A stretch of DNA of 41,830 nt, taken from the NCBI GenBank assembly GCA_041391505.1, contig JAWKNW010000037.1:1-41830 (forward strand). The letters are read 5' to 3'. A model generated the notes under the pieces. The model was given only the letters and a program-made list of their open reading frames with translations, searched no databases and was not told the origin of the DNA. A program made the position numbers and the translations under genes. The DNA comes from Rhodothermales bacterium. Lineage in GTDB: Bacteria; Bacteroidota; Rhodothermia; Rhodothermales; JAHQVL01. Each line of letters begins with the position of its first letter. Position 1 is the first letter of the stretch. This document shows positions 1 to 7,985 of the stretch, in pieces.

Positions 1-319
1 GGCGGGGCACCGTCTGGATGTGATAGCTGAACGTATCGTCGCCGCTGAACCCGGTCGCGGGCGTGTAGGTGAAGGCGCCGGAAGGCGCGAGAAGCACGGC
101 GCCATGCGCCGGCGGGTCGACCAGCACCGCCACGACGGAATCCACCCCGACGATCTCGTCGTTGGAGAGCAGGCCGCTGCCGGCGACCGTCAGGCTGCTG
201 TCCGAGAAGACGGCGAACGCATCCTCTACGGCGACGATGCGCGTCGAATCGGGGGGATTGGACTGGCCGAAGGCGGGGGCGGCGCAGGCGAAGACAAGAG
301 CGATGGTGGCGAAACGCAT
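1..319 (-). CDS. Secreted Ig-like (tandem adhesin-type) domain protein, N-terminal part
   Basis: The gene runs off the left edge, so only the first 106 codons are visible. It starts at an ATG on the minus strand (cat at 317-319) and opens with MRFATIALVFACAAPAFGQS, a clear signal peptide with an AFG/Q cleavage site. The mature part then reads GLLSNDEIVGVDSV and GAFTYTPATGFSGDDTFSY. These are the hallmarks of the bacterial Ig-like/cadherin-like repeat family (Big_9, VCBS type) found in large surface adhesins and T9SS cargo. A repeat array and a C-terminal sorting domain probably lie outside the window, but that is inference. The gene is divergent from the DUF92 gene and shares a 73-bp intergenic region. 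A TATATT element (minus strand, 368-373) lies about 49 bp upstream of the start. Confidence 0.8.
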   Translation of the reverse strand, partial: MRFATIALVFACAAPAFGQSNPPDSTRIVAVEDAFAVFSDSSLTVAGSGLLSNDEIVGVDSVVAVLVDPPAHGAVLLAPSGAFTYTPATGFSGDDTFSYHIQTVPR

Positions 320-367
320 AAAAAACAGGTGCTGCGTGCGTTAGGACGGGCGATAAACCGGGGGCTT

Positions 368-373
368 AATATA
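368..373 (-). promoter_or_regulatory. TATATT -7-like element
   Basis: In the divergent gap between the Ig-like protein and the DUF92 gene, the minus strand reads TATATTAAG about 49 bp before the Ig-like start codon. It resembles the Bacteroidota sigma -7 consensus TAnnTTTG. I see no convincing -33 TTG at the right spacing, so this rests on the -7 element and its recurrence elsewhere in the window. Confidence 0.35.
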
Positions 374-392
374 GTGTTTTTTAACCAAAGCA

Positions 393-1196
393 ATGGCTGA
401 CCTTTCTCTCGCGCTGCCGCATCCCATCCTCGTCCTGCCGGCGGCCGCGGCCGGCGGGTACCTGGCGTACCGGCTGCATCTGCTGACCCGGTCGGGCGCC
501 CTGACGGCCACGGCGTTCGGTCTCTGTCTGCTCGCGTTTGGCGGCGCCGCATGGTTCTGGCTGGCGATGGCTTTTTTTATCCCGACGAGCCTCCTTTCCC
601 GGGTCGGGCGTGCGCGTAAGGCGGATGCGGAAGCGCGGGTGGAGAAGGGGAGCCGGCGGGATGCCGGCCAGGTGCTCGCCAACGGCGGGGTGGCGTGGCT
701 CATGCTCGGGCTCTACGCGGTCTCGCCGGAGACGGCCTTCCTCTGGGGATTCGTCGGCGCCTTTTCCGCCGCCGCCGCCGACACCTGGGCCACGGAACTG
801 GGCGGCCTGGCGCGCGCCGAGCCCCGGCTCATCACCACGGGTCGGCGGGTGCCCGCGGGCACGTCGGGCGGCGTGACCTGGGGCGGCAGCCTGGGGGCGT
901 GCGCCGGCGCGATCTGGATGGGCGCCGCCGGCGGGATGCTGGGGCTGCTCCCGGTCCTGGGTGTGGCCGCCGTGGGCATGGGCGGCGTGGCGGGGGCGTT
1001 CGCCGATAGCCTGCTCGGCGCCACGGCGCAGGCGCTGTATCGCGATCAGCGGGGCAATACGACCGAGCGGCCCGCGGCGGCGAGCGAGCGGGTGCGGGGC
1101 TGGGACTGGGTGACGAACGACGTCGTCAATGTCGCGGCCACGGCGGTAGGGGCGGCGGTCGGCGCGGGGCTGGGCTTGGCCTGGGGCGGGAGCTGA
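393..1196 (+). CDS. DUF92 family integral membrane protein
   Basis: 267-residue hydrophobic protein with about six to seven predicted membrane segments. The family-specific blocks are present in order: SLLSRVGRARKAD near residue 68, KGSRRDAGQVLANGGVAW near 85-102, AAAADTWATELGG near 125-137, and a glycine-rich VPAGTSGGVTWGG segment near 153-165. These identify the DUF92/TMEM19 family. Plant members (VTE6) are phytyl-phosphate kinases. The bacterial members have no assigned reaction, so an isoprenoid or polyprenyl-phosphate role is only a family-based guess. The length matches bacterial homologues. The start ATG at 393 has no strong Shine-Dalgarno sequence, which is usual here. The downstream symporter begins 80 bp later and has its own TATATT element, so the two are probably separate transcripts. 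Confidence 0.85.
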   Translation: MADLSLALPHPILVLPAAAAGGYLAYRLHLLTRSGALTATAFGLCLLAFGGAAWFWLAMAFFIPTSLLSRVGRARKADAEARVEKGSRRDAGQVLANGGVAWLMLGLYAVSPETAFLWGFVGAFSAAAADTWATELGGLARAEPRLITTGRRVPAGTSGGVTWGGSLGACAGAIWMGAAGGMLGLLPVLGVAAVGMGGVAGAFADSLLGATAQALYRDQRGNTTERPAAASERVRGWDWVTNDVVNVAATAVGAAVGAGLGLAWGGS

Positions 1197-1236
1197 CGAT
1201 TCTGTGTGTGGGCGGGTATTTTCGATCGTAGTCCGC

Positions 1237-1242
1237 TATATT
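1237..1242 (+). promoter_or_regulatory. TATATT promoter-like element before the symporter
   Basis: The sequence TCCGCTATATT ends 34 bp before the preferred ATG (1277) of the symporter. The identical 11-mer occurs upstream of the APC permease (ending at 22159). Position and composition fit a Bacteroidota -7 element. No clear -33 box is visible. Confidence 0.4.
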
Positions 1243-1276
1243 GGCGCCTCCCACACCAACAAATCGACCATCGTGT

Positions 1277-2569
1277 ATGCCCTGGTATAAGAAGTTGCAC
1301 TGGCAGATCATCATCGGGCTGGTGCTAGGCCTCGTGTTCGGGATCGTGGCGGCGGCGGCGGGCTGGAATGCCTTCACGAGCCGCTGGATCGCGCCGTTCG
1401 GGACGATCTTCCTCCGGCTGCTGCAGTTTATCGCGATGCCGCTGGTGCTGGCGTCGCTCGTCACCGGCGTCGCGTCGCTGGCGAACCTGCAGCGCCTGTC
1501 GCGCATCGGGGGCAAGACGATCGCCATCTACATGGGCACCACGCTTGTCGCGCTGCTCATCGGCCTTGCCATCGTGAATGTGCTGAAGCCGGGGCACACC
1601 GTGCCGGCGGAACTGCGCGACCAGCTCCAGGCGACGTACCAGCAGGATGTCTCGGCGCGGCAGGAGCAGGCCGAAGCCGCCCGCAACCGCGGACCCCTCC
1701 AGCCGATCGTCGACATCGTCCCGAGCAATTTCTTCGAATCGGCGGCGAATAACCGGAATATGTTGCAGGTCGTGTTCGTGGCGATCTTCTTCGGAATCGG
1801 CCTGCTGATGATCCCACGCGAAAAGAGCGCGCCGCTGCTGAGCCTCTTCGAGAGCCTGAACGAACTGGTCATCAAGCTGGTCGACGTCATCATGTACATG
1901 GCGCCGCTGGGCGTTTTTGCGTTGCTTGCGGATACGATCACGGGGATTGCCCGGGGAGGGCTCGGGGATATCGTCGAACTCCTCGCCGCGCTCGGGTACT
2001 ACTGCATCGCGGTAGTGCTCGGTCTGGCGCTGCAGATGTTCGGGACGTATACGCTCCTGCTGCGCCTGTTCACCAAAATGCGGATATCCCAGTTCTTCAG
2101 AGGAATCGCGCCGGCGCAGCTGGTGGCGTTTTCGACCTCGTCGAGCGGGGCCACGCTGCCGGTAACCATGGAATGCGCCGAAAAGAACCTCGGCGTCTCG
2201 GAGGAAGTGTCGTCGTTCGTGCTGCCGCTTGGAGCCACGATCAACATGGACGGGACGGGGCTCTATCAGGCCATCGCGGCCGTTTTTATCGCGCAAACCC
2301 TCGGGCTGGGGCTCGACCTCGCGGCGCAGATGACCATCGTATTCACCGCGCTGCTCGCGAGCATCGGGACGGCGGCCGTGCCGAGCGCCGGCATCGTGAT
2401 GCTCGTCATCATCCTCGAGTCGGTCGGCATCCCGAGCGCCGGCATCGCCCTGATTCTGGGGGTCGACCGAATTCTGGACATGCTCCGTACGGTCACCAAT
2501 ATCACCGGCGACGCGGTCGTCGCGACCGTCGTGGCATCCAGCGAAGGCCAGCTGGAAATACCGGGCTAA
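1277..2569 (+). CDS. Dicarboxylate/amino acid:cation symporter (DAACS family)
   Basis: 430-residue secondary transporter of the inner membrane that couples Na+ or H+ to glutamate, aspartate or C4-dicarboxylate uptake. The N-terminus WYKKLHWQIIIGLVLGLVFG is typical of GltP/DctA. The hairpin-1 motif STSSSGATLPVTMECA and the TM7 motif LGATINMDGTGLYQ, which forms substrate and Na+ sites, are both intact. A hydrophilic stretch rich in Q, E and A (about residues 115-145) between early helices is longer than in E. coli GltP. The reading frame stays open upstream to a TTG at 1241, but that TTG lies inside the TATATT element. I therefore start at ATG 1277, where the family homology begins. The substrate cannot be fixed from sequence alone. 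The gene ends directly at a 27-bp inverted repeat. Confidence 0.9.
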   Translation: MPWYKKLHWQIIIGLVLGLVFGIVAAAAGWNAFTSRWIAPFGTIFLRLLQFIAMPLVLASLVTGVASLANLQRLSRIGGKTIAIYMGTTLVALLIGLAIVNVLKPGHTVPAELRDQLQATYQQDVSARQEQAEAARNRGPLQPIVDIVPSNFFESAANNRNMLQVVFVAIFFGIGLLMIPREKSAPLLSLFESLNELVIKLVDVIMYMAPLGVFALLADTITGIARGGLGDIVELLAALGYYCIAVVLGLALQMFGTYTLLLRLFTKMRISQFFRGIAPAQLVAFSTSSSGATLPVTMECAEKNLGVSEEVSSFVLPLGATINMDGTGLYQAIAAVFIAQTLGLGLDLAAQMTIVFTALLASIGTAAVPSAGIVMLVIILESVGIPSAGIALILGVDRILDMLRTVTNITGDAVVATVVASSEGQLEIPG

Positions 2570-2570
2570 G

Positions 2571-2647
2571 GGTTCAAGGTTTGAGGTTCAAGGTTTAAGG
2601 AATGGGGTAAAGCCCGTCCATAAACCTTGAACCTCAAACCTTGAACC
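2571..2647. repeat. Heptad-word inverted repeat, 27-bp perfect arms
   Basis: The left arm (2571-2597) is the exact reverse complement of the right arm (2621-2647), separated by 23 nt. Each arm is itself made of 7-nt words: GGTTCAA, GGTTTGA, GGTTCAA, GGTTTA. It lies between the convergent stops of the symporter (2569) and a small minus-strand gene (2652) and fills the gap. It could act as a bidirectional terminator, but there is no U-tract. The same 7-nt architecture with other words recurs at 11482, 12534, 21921, 25174 and 26059. Confidence 0.9.
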
Positions 2648-2651
2648 TCCT

Positions 2652-2840
2652 TTACCCCTTCTTCGCCAGGTCGGCGCGGATTCGCGCCTCGTAGGACATA
2701 TCTGGATACTGGCGGTTCATCCACTCGATGCGGCGGAGGAGGTGGGTGGTGCAGACGCGTTCGATCGATACGATCGTGGCGTCCTTCCTCAAACTCAGGA
2801 TGGTCGTTTCCGTGCTGGCGCAGTCAATGCATGTCTTCAT
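2652..2840 (-). CDS. Small hypothetical protein with N-terminal CxxC
   Basis: 62 residues, beginning MKTCIDCASTETTILSLRK. The ATG at 2840 (minus) is preceded by AGGGA at about 3-nt spacing, so I prefer it to the ATG four codons further upstream. A CIDC motif at residues 4-7 and a single later Cys do not complete an obvious zinc ribbon. The rest is charged and soluble (MNRQYPDMSYEARIRADL). I do not recognise a family. It lies 62 bp downstream of the Rad52-like gene on the same strand and may be co-transcribed with it. It ends at the heptad inverted repeat. Confidence 0.55.
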   Translation of the reverse strand: MKTCIDCASTETTILSLRKDATIVSIERVCTTHLLRRIEWMNRQYPDMSYEARIRADLAKKG

Positions 2841-2902
2841 GGTCCCTGGCATCGATGGATCGATAGCAGCCAGGGTGATGCGGCGCCTCCGGGTGTGATG
2901 CC

Positions 2903-3292
2903 CTAAAGGTAGAGCGCCAGTCCGAACTTCGCCGCGGCGTTTCGGAACGCGTTGCTCTCCGCGTTGGATACAGGATCGCCCTGCATCGCATCCATTGGCT
3001 CACTCCCGGTGGCCTCTCTGGAGAACTTCCCTTCTTCCGCGTGGATCGTGAGCCGGTAGCTCACGTGGATGCGGTTTGCCGCGGCGTAGATGTTGGTGAC
3101 GGCGCCTTCCCAGCCGGGTGCGAACTGATCCAGGATGGCGATGGTGTCGTTGAGATTCAGGTATTTGACCCGCCGGCCGCCGACCTGTCGGTTCTGTATG
3201 ATGTGCGCCGGGATGGGTTTGCGCAGATCGGTCAGGATCTGCGCGAGCGGACGGCCGTAGGGCTCGTCATGATCGCGAATCTGTAATTCCAT
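2903..3292 (-). CDS. Compact Rad52/DdrA-like single-strand annealing protein
   Basis: 129-residue soluble protein. The core VKYLNLNDTIAILDQFAPGW followed by predicted beta strands (ANRIHVSYRLTIHA) and the closing SNAESNAFRNAAAKFGLALY match the Rad52/Rad22 annealing fold as seen in phage Sak proteins and Deinococcus DdrA. In that family the AES-x-AF-x-AA-KFGLGLYL block ends the DNA-binding core. The protein stops immediately after this block, so it has no C-terminal extension and is shorter than typical members. An expected role is binding or annealing of ssDNA ends during repair or recombination. Neighbours give no phage context, so a housekeeping or stress role is as likely as a mobile one. 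Family assignment is from motif recognition only. Confidence 0.6.
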   Translation of the reverse strand: MELQIRDHDEPYGRPLAQILTDLRKPIPAHIIQNRQVGGRRVKYLNLNDTIAILDQFAPGWEGAVTNIYAAANRIHVSYRLTIHAEEGKFSREATGSEPMDAMQGDPVSNAESNAFRNAAAKFGLALYL

Positions 3293-3381
3293 GGTGAAAG
3301 GCTACCAATCGGTTGGGGGATGCGCCAGCCGGTGAACCGTTCGGAAACGTGTTAGGTTCTCCGGTCGGGCGGCGTTCGATC

Positions 3382-4140
3382 CTATCGAATAATGGTCATC
3401 AATCTACTGATCGCGCGTTCGCCGGACGGAAGTTCGGCGCGCAGGCGATAGATATACATGCCGGCGGGCAGCTGCAGGCCGGTAAGGGGTACTTCCCGAT
3501 TTTTTCCGGCAGGCACGAGTGCGGTCGCCGTCGCGGCGACGCGCCGTCCGAGTACATCGTACACGTCGATCGTCACGGGGGCCGTTGCCGGCAGATCGAA
3601 CCGGACGGTCGTCGTGGAAGAGAACGGGTTGGGGTAATTGCCGTGCGCCAGGAAGCCGGCGGGGAGGACGGCCTCGTCTTCATTGGCCACCCGGCCTACG
3701 TTGCTCACCTTGCCGCTCGTAACCTCGGCCTGCGGCGACCCCTCGTTGAAGGTGAACCGCTCGAACCGGAGATCGGTCTGGCCGGCTCCGACGAACCGGG
3801 CATGGAGTTCGAGCAGCACGCCACCGCCACTGAGGAACGCCGCGCCGGCGCCGGCGACCACCACCCGATCCCGCGTCCCGAAATTGGTCGTCAGGATCAT
3901 GCCGTCGGCCATGAAGCCGGCCGTCGTGACGCTGTCGATCGCGATGATCGTCGAGTCGAACGAGACGACCATGTTGAAGGCCACGACGTTGAGCCCGGTC
4001 GCATCGCCCAGCACGACGGGCAGATCGATCGTCGTCTCCTGGGTGACGGTGTCGGGCAGCGCGACGGAAATCGTTTGCGCCGAGGCGTCGATCGACAGGA
4101 AGACGAACAGACTCAGAAAGAAAAAGAAAAGTGACTTCAT
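3382..4140 (-). CDS. Cohesin-like domain protein with T9SS sorting domain
   Basis: 252 residues. A signal peptide (MKSLFFFFLSLFVFLSIDAS, then AQ) leads into a beta-rich module of about 130 residues. Its segments LNVVAFNMVVSFDSTIIAID and GVLLELHARFVG are typical of the cohesin fold. The C-terminal ~85 residues are a type A T9SS sorting domain: HGNYPNPFSSTTTVRFDLP, then VYDVLGRRVA and a final IYRLRAELPSGERAISRL. The protein should cross the outer membrane by T9SS and stay at the surface or be released. The frame is open upstream to 4320, but that extension is low-complexity basic sequence, so the start is set at ATG 4140 where the signal peptide begins. It is isolated: 474 bp separate it from the divergent esterase. 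Cohesin-type modules bind dockerins or act as generic adhesion units. No dockerin is seen here. Confidence 0.8.
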   Translation of the reverse strand: MKSLFFFFLSLFVFLSIDASAQTISVALPDTVTQETTIDLPVVLGDATGLNVVAFNMVVSFDSTIIAIDSVTTAGFMADGMILTTNFGTRDRVVVAGAGAAFLSGGGVLLELHARFVGAGQTDLRFERFTFNEGSPQAEVTSGKVSNVGRVANEDEAVLPAGFLAHGNYPNPFSSTTTVRFDLPATAPVTIDVYDVLGRRVAATATALVPAGKNREVPLTGLQLPAGMYIYRLRAELPSGERAISRLMTIIR

Positions 4141-4614
4141 GGTAGGAGAGGAGGAAAAATCGCGAGCGCGCCGGCCGGCATGAATCACGCGAACGGTCGG
4201 GGCCAGCGCGTGCGGATATCCGTAATAGGTAAGAGTACGACCGGAAAATGCGCGGATTGTCACAGGAATGGCGATGAGCTGTGGAGAAACTGTAGGAAAC
4301 CTGCGTGAGCAGCGGAGCAACGATCGTTCCCTGATCGCGGGGCGGAGAAAGGAGGGGCAGCCCGGAAAAGGCAGCAGCCTGACGATGATGGTCGCCAGAC
4401 TGCTTAATCATGCGTACGAAGTGATAGAGCATGACTCCCGTACGTAAGGGCCTAACGAACGCGCCGCGCCGAAGGTTTCCCGCCGAAATCCGTGTATATT
4501 CCCCCCGATGCCCGGTGTGCACCGCGAACCCCGCGGCATCGCTCCGTCTGCCGGCGCATCCGTGCGTCCTGGCGAAATTCCCCCGGCGCTCCGCGCCCTC
4601 ATTCCGGAAAAACG
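4141..4614. other. 474-bp divergent intergenic region
   Basis: This separates the cohesin-like gene (minus) from the CE15 esterase (plus). The only feature I can point to is a TATATT element at 4495-4500, about 115 bp before the esterase start. The open frames here are basic, proline/arginine-rich shadows with no family resemblance. No hairpin-plus-T-tract was found. Confidence 0.5.
4495..4500 (+). promoter_or_regulatory. TATATT promoter-like element
   Basis: GTGTATATTCCCCCC precedes the CE15 esterase by about 115 bp. It matches the same -7-like word seen at 1237, 22154 and, inverted, 368. The long distance would imply a 5' leader of about 105 nt if it is used. Confidence 0.3.
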
Positions 4615-5901
4615 ATGGCGACTTTCTTCCGCATCGCACTGCTCGCGCTGGGCGCTGGGCTGGCCGGCTGTGCCGGCGCCGGCACCACCGGGAGCGAACG
4701 GCTTCCCGAACTGGACCCAGAACGCGTGGCCTACCGCGCCACCCTGCCGCCGCTCCTCACCACGGATGAAGGCGTTCCGGTCCGGACGCCGGAGCAGTGG
4801 ACCGGAACGCGCCGGCGCGAGTTGCTCCGCCTCGTCCTCGAAAACGAATATGGCTTCATGCCGTCGCCGCCGGCCAACGTCCGCGCGCGCGTGATCCAGG
4901 AGGATACCGGGTATTTCGACGGTGCCGCGACGAAGAAGCTGGTGCGGCTCGACTACGGGCCGGCCGGGACGCCGCCGATCGAGCTGCTGCTCATCGCGCC
5001 CAACGGCGCGCCGGCGCCCGTCATCCTCGGGCTGAACTTCCTCGGCAACCACACCACGACGGACGACCCCACGATCCCGATCTCGCCCCACTGGATTCCG
5101 GAGCGCGGCGAAGGCGTGATCGACAACCAGGCCACCGAAGCATCGCGCGGCACCAGCGCCGACCGGTGGCCTTTCCGCGAAGCCGTCGCGCGCGGATATG
5201 CGATAGCCACCTTTTATCATGGCGACGTCGATCCCGACCGGGACGACTTCACGGACGGCATCCATCCACACATCCCGCTCAACGGGACGACCGGGCGCAC
5301 GGAAACGTCCTGGGGCACCCTCGCCGCCTGGGCGTGGGGGATGCAACGCGCGGTAGACTATCTCGCGCAGGAGCCGCTGGTCGACCCCGCGCGCATCGCC
5401 GTGATGGGGCACTCGCGCAACGGAAAGGCGGCCCTGCTCGCCGGCGCGACCGACGAACGGGTCGCGCTCGTGATATCCAACCAGTCGGGTTGCGGCGGCG
5501 CGGCCATCAGCCGGCGTCGGCTGGGCGAGACGGTGCAGGCGATCAATACGGCCTTTCCGCACTGGTTTAATGAGCGCTTCCGGACCTACAACGACCGCGA
5601 GGACGCCATGCCCGTCGATCAGCATAGCCTGCTTGCGCTGATCGCTCCGCGACCCTTGCTCGTGGCGAGCGCCGAAGGAGATACCTGGGCGGATCCCGCC
5701 GGCGAATTCCTGTCGCTCGTCGAGATCGACCCGGTTTATCGCCTCCTCGGCACCGATGGATTAGCCAGCCCGCGGATGCCCGGCGTCAACCGGTTGATAC
5801 ACGGCGACCTCGGCTACCACATCCGTCCCGGCGGGCATGGTGTGGGGCTGGCGGACTGGAACGTGTTCATGGATTTCGCCGACGATCACTTCAGGCGGTG
5901 A
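4615..5901 (+). CDS. CE15 glucuronoyl esterase-like lipoprotein
   Basis: 428-residue alpha/beta hydrolase. The N-terminus MATFFRIALLALGAGLAGCA is a lipobox signal (LAGC), so the protein is probably a periplasmic or surface lipoprotein. The nucleophile elbow GHSRNGKAAL (Ser267) has the G-x-S-R-x-G form that marks carbohydrate esterase family 15. Also present are the oxyanion segment ILGLNFLGNHTT, the ISNQSGCGGAAISRR block after the elbow, FPHWFNERF, and a C-terminal catalytic His in RPGGHGVGLADW. Family members cleave ester bonds between 4-O-methyl-glucuronic acid of xylan and lignin alcohols or other alcohols. Bacterial members also act on marine glucuronate-containing glycans. The frame extends upstream to 4492, but the lipoprotein signal fixes ATG 4615. 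The stop lies 4 bp from the convergent LRR gene. Confidence 0.88.
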   Translation: MATFFRIALLALGAGLAGCAGAGTTGSERLPELDPERVAYRATLPPLLTTDEGVPVRTPEQWTGTRRRELLRLVLENEYGFMPSPPANVRARVIQEDTGYFDGAATKKLVRLDYGPAGTPPIELLLIAPNGAPAPVILGLNFLGNHTTTDDPTIPISPHWIPERGEGVIDNQATEASRGTSADRWPFREAVARGYAIATFYHGDVDPDRDDFTDGIHPHIPLNGTTGRTETSWGTLAAWAWGMQRAVDYLAQEPLVDPARIAVMGHSRNGKAALLAGATDERVALVISNQSGCGGAAISRRRLGETVQAINTAFPHWFNERFRTYNDREDAMPVDQHSLLALIAPRPLLVASAEGDTWADPAGEFLSLVEIDPVYRLLGTDGLASPRMPGVNRLIHGDLGYHIRPGGHGVGLADWNVFMDFADDHFRR

Positions 5902-5905
5902 CGGG

Positions 5906-7861
5906 TCAGCGGCGCAGGGTGACGATGCGGGATACCGTGGAGGATGGGCTCTCGGCGCGGAGGACGTAGGTCCCGTCGGCCAGTCCGCCGGCGTTGATCG
6001 TGAGGTACCGCACGGCGCCGGCGTCCAGCACGTCATCCAGCAGCACGGCCGCGCGCCGGCCGAGGAGATCGTAGAGCGCCACCCGGACGCGCTCGGTCTG
6101 ACGTACGCCCACGGCCGACTCAGCGCGGGCGCTCACGGGGTTCGGGTAGGGCGGGAGGAGAATGATGGCCTGGTCGATTTCGACGAGCAGGTTGATCTCG
6201 TCGCTGAGCGACTCCGTCCCGTCCGGATCGCGCTGGCGCAGGCGGATCGTCACCACGCCGCCGGTCTGCGCCGCGAAGCGAAATTCGTAGGTCTGGCTCG
6301 CCGCCTGGTCTGCCCGTGCGTCGACGCTTCCACGCGGCACGAACGAGCCTTGCGCCCGTTCCTCGACGATGTAACGCAGCCCGGGGAAGCCGGCCGAGGC
6401 CTCCCAGGTCACCACGATCTCATCCTCCTCGACCCGGGCGTCGATCGAGAGTAGGCGGGCGCTGGTGAGCGCCGAGCAGGTCGTCACGAGCGGCAACCCG
6501 CACACCGGTTCGACGCCGAGCGACCGGTAGGCATCGGTGTCGGGGACGCAGAACCCCGGGGCGTTGCCCTCGAGCGCGCACGAGAGGCCATTCGCGGCGC
6601 GCGTCGCGAGCGCCAGCGGAACCGCCCCGATGAGCTGATTGCCGGTCAGGTCGAGCGAAGCGAGCGCCGGGAGTTCGGCCACGGCCGCCGGCAGGCCGCC
6701 CTTGAGGTTGTTTTCCGGGAGGACGAGCTGGACGATCCGGTTCTCATCGCACCCGATCCCGAACCAGGCGCAGGCGTCCGGCGTGCTGAACCACCCGCTT
6801 CGATCGGTCCAGGAAGGTCCATCCGTCCCGTAAAAAAGCCGCTCCAGCGCCGTGCACTCATCGCGAGAGACATCGGTGGAGTTCGCGCAAAACGAGCAGT
6901 CGGTTCGCGCCGGCAGGTTGCAGACGGCGCCGCCCTCGTACAGGGGCGTGTCGGGCAGGCAGAGTCCGCCCGTGTTGTTGTCGATCTCGCAGACGTTCAG
7001 TTGCGCGAGCCGGCGGGCGGCGTCGGGCGCGAGCGCGCCCTCGAACGCATTGCCCGAGGCCTTGAAGAAAAAGAGGGAGGGATGCGTGACGAGCGATCGG
7101 GGCAGGTTGCCGGAGAACCGGTTTTCCCCGATCTGCATGCTTTGCAGGTCGGGGAGCGCGTCCCATACGTCCGGAAGCTCGCCGGCGAACGCGTTTTTCG
7201 ACAGGTCGAGGTGCTTGAGCCGGGTCAGGCCGGCGATGGCGGGCGAGACGCTTCCGGAAAGGCGGTTGTCGGAGAGATTGAGTTCCTCCAGCGCCGTGGC
7301 CTCGTAGAGACGCGCGGGGATGGGTCCCTCGAACTGGTTCTCGCCGAGGTTCAGGACGCGCAGATTGCGCAGGTTTCCGTATTCGCCGGGGATGGTGCCG
7401 CCCACGCTGTTGCGGCTGAGATCCAGCACTTCCAGGTGTTCGAGCGTGCCGAGGGCCGACGGTAAGGTGCCGCCGATCCGATTGAAATAACCGCCGCCCA
7501 CCGTGTTGTTCAGGACCAGGACGCGCAATTCGGGAAGCAGGGCGATCGACTCCGGGATCGAACCGCTCAGGTCGTTGTCGTGGATGACGATCCCCGTCAC
7601 GTTGCGCGGCCATTCCTGCTCGTTGCAGTCGACCCCCTGCCACTCACACACGTTGCCGGCGAGCAGCCATCCCGAGTTGGTGACCCACTCGGTGCCGTTG
7701 AGGCTGAAAAAGATCTCGAACAGCGCCTGGCATTCCGAGACCGGCACCTGCGTCACCAGCATGCAATCGATGGGCCGCTGCGCGCGCGCCTCATTCAGGG
7801 GCGCGCCCAGGAGCACGCACACGAATGACGCGGCCAGGACCCCTCGGTAAAAAGCGGTCAT
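5906..7861 (-). CDS. Plant-type leucine-rich repeat protein with T9SS sorting domain
   Basis: 651 residues with a signal peptide (to about residue 27, EARA/Q). Two cap-plus-LRR blocks follow. The first begins ECQALFEIFFSLNGTEW and GNVCEWQGVDCN (residues ~43-80) and carries about eight LRRs of the plant LxxLxLxxNxLxGxIP type (DLSRNSVGGTIPGEYGNL, NLSDNRLSGSVSPAIAGL). The second starts ECTALERLFYGTDGPSW and ACAWFGIGCDEN near residue 330, with two or three repeats. Cys-rich linkers (CLPDTPLYEGGAVC, CVPDTDAYRSLGVEPVC) end each block in parallel, which suggests internal duplication. A beta-sandwich of about 90 residues precedes the T9SS domain (LPPYPNPVSARAES, ALYDLLGRRAAV). Likely a surface adhesin or recognition protein. 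The ligand is unknown. Confidence 0.87.
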   Translation of the reverse strand: MTAFYRGVLAASFVCVLLGAPLNEARAQRPIDCMLVTQVPVSECQALFEIFFSLNGTEWVTNSGWLLAGNVCEWQGVDCNEQEWPRNVTGIVIHDNDLSGSIPESIALLPELRVLVLNNTVGGGYFNRIGGTLPSALGTLEHLEVLDLSRNSVGGTIPGEYGNLRNLRVLNLGENQFEGPIPARLYEATALEELNLSDNRLSGSVSPAIAGLTRLKHLDLSKNAFAGELPDVWDALPDLQSMQIGENRFSGNLPRSLVTHPSLFFFKASGNAFEGALAPDAARRLAQLNVCEIDNNTGGLCLPDTPLYEGGAVCNLPARTDCSFCANSTDVSRDECTALERLFYGTDGPSWTDRSGWFSTPDACAWFGIGCDENRIVQLVLPENNLKGGLPAAVAELPALASLDLTGNQLIGAVPLALATRAANGLSCALEGNAPGFCVPDTDAYRSLGVEPVCGLPLVTTCSALTSARLLSIDARVEEDEIVVTWEASAGFPGLRYIVEERAQGSFVPRGSVDARADQAASQTYEFRFAAQTGGVVTIRLRQRDPDGTESLSDEINLLVEIDQAIILLPPYPNPVSARAESAVGVRQTERVRVALYDLLGRRAAVLLDDVLDAGAVRYLTINAGGLADGTYVLRAESPSSTVSRIVTLRR

Positions 7862-7985
7862 CTTCGGTCGTTGCTGGCTGGAAAGGATGGACGGAGCAGG
7901 GTTTGTGAAGGATACACCGGACCCGCCTGCGTTGACCAGCCGCGGTCAGCGCAAAGATACCGACAGGAAGGAAGGGCGCTTTGTT

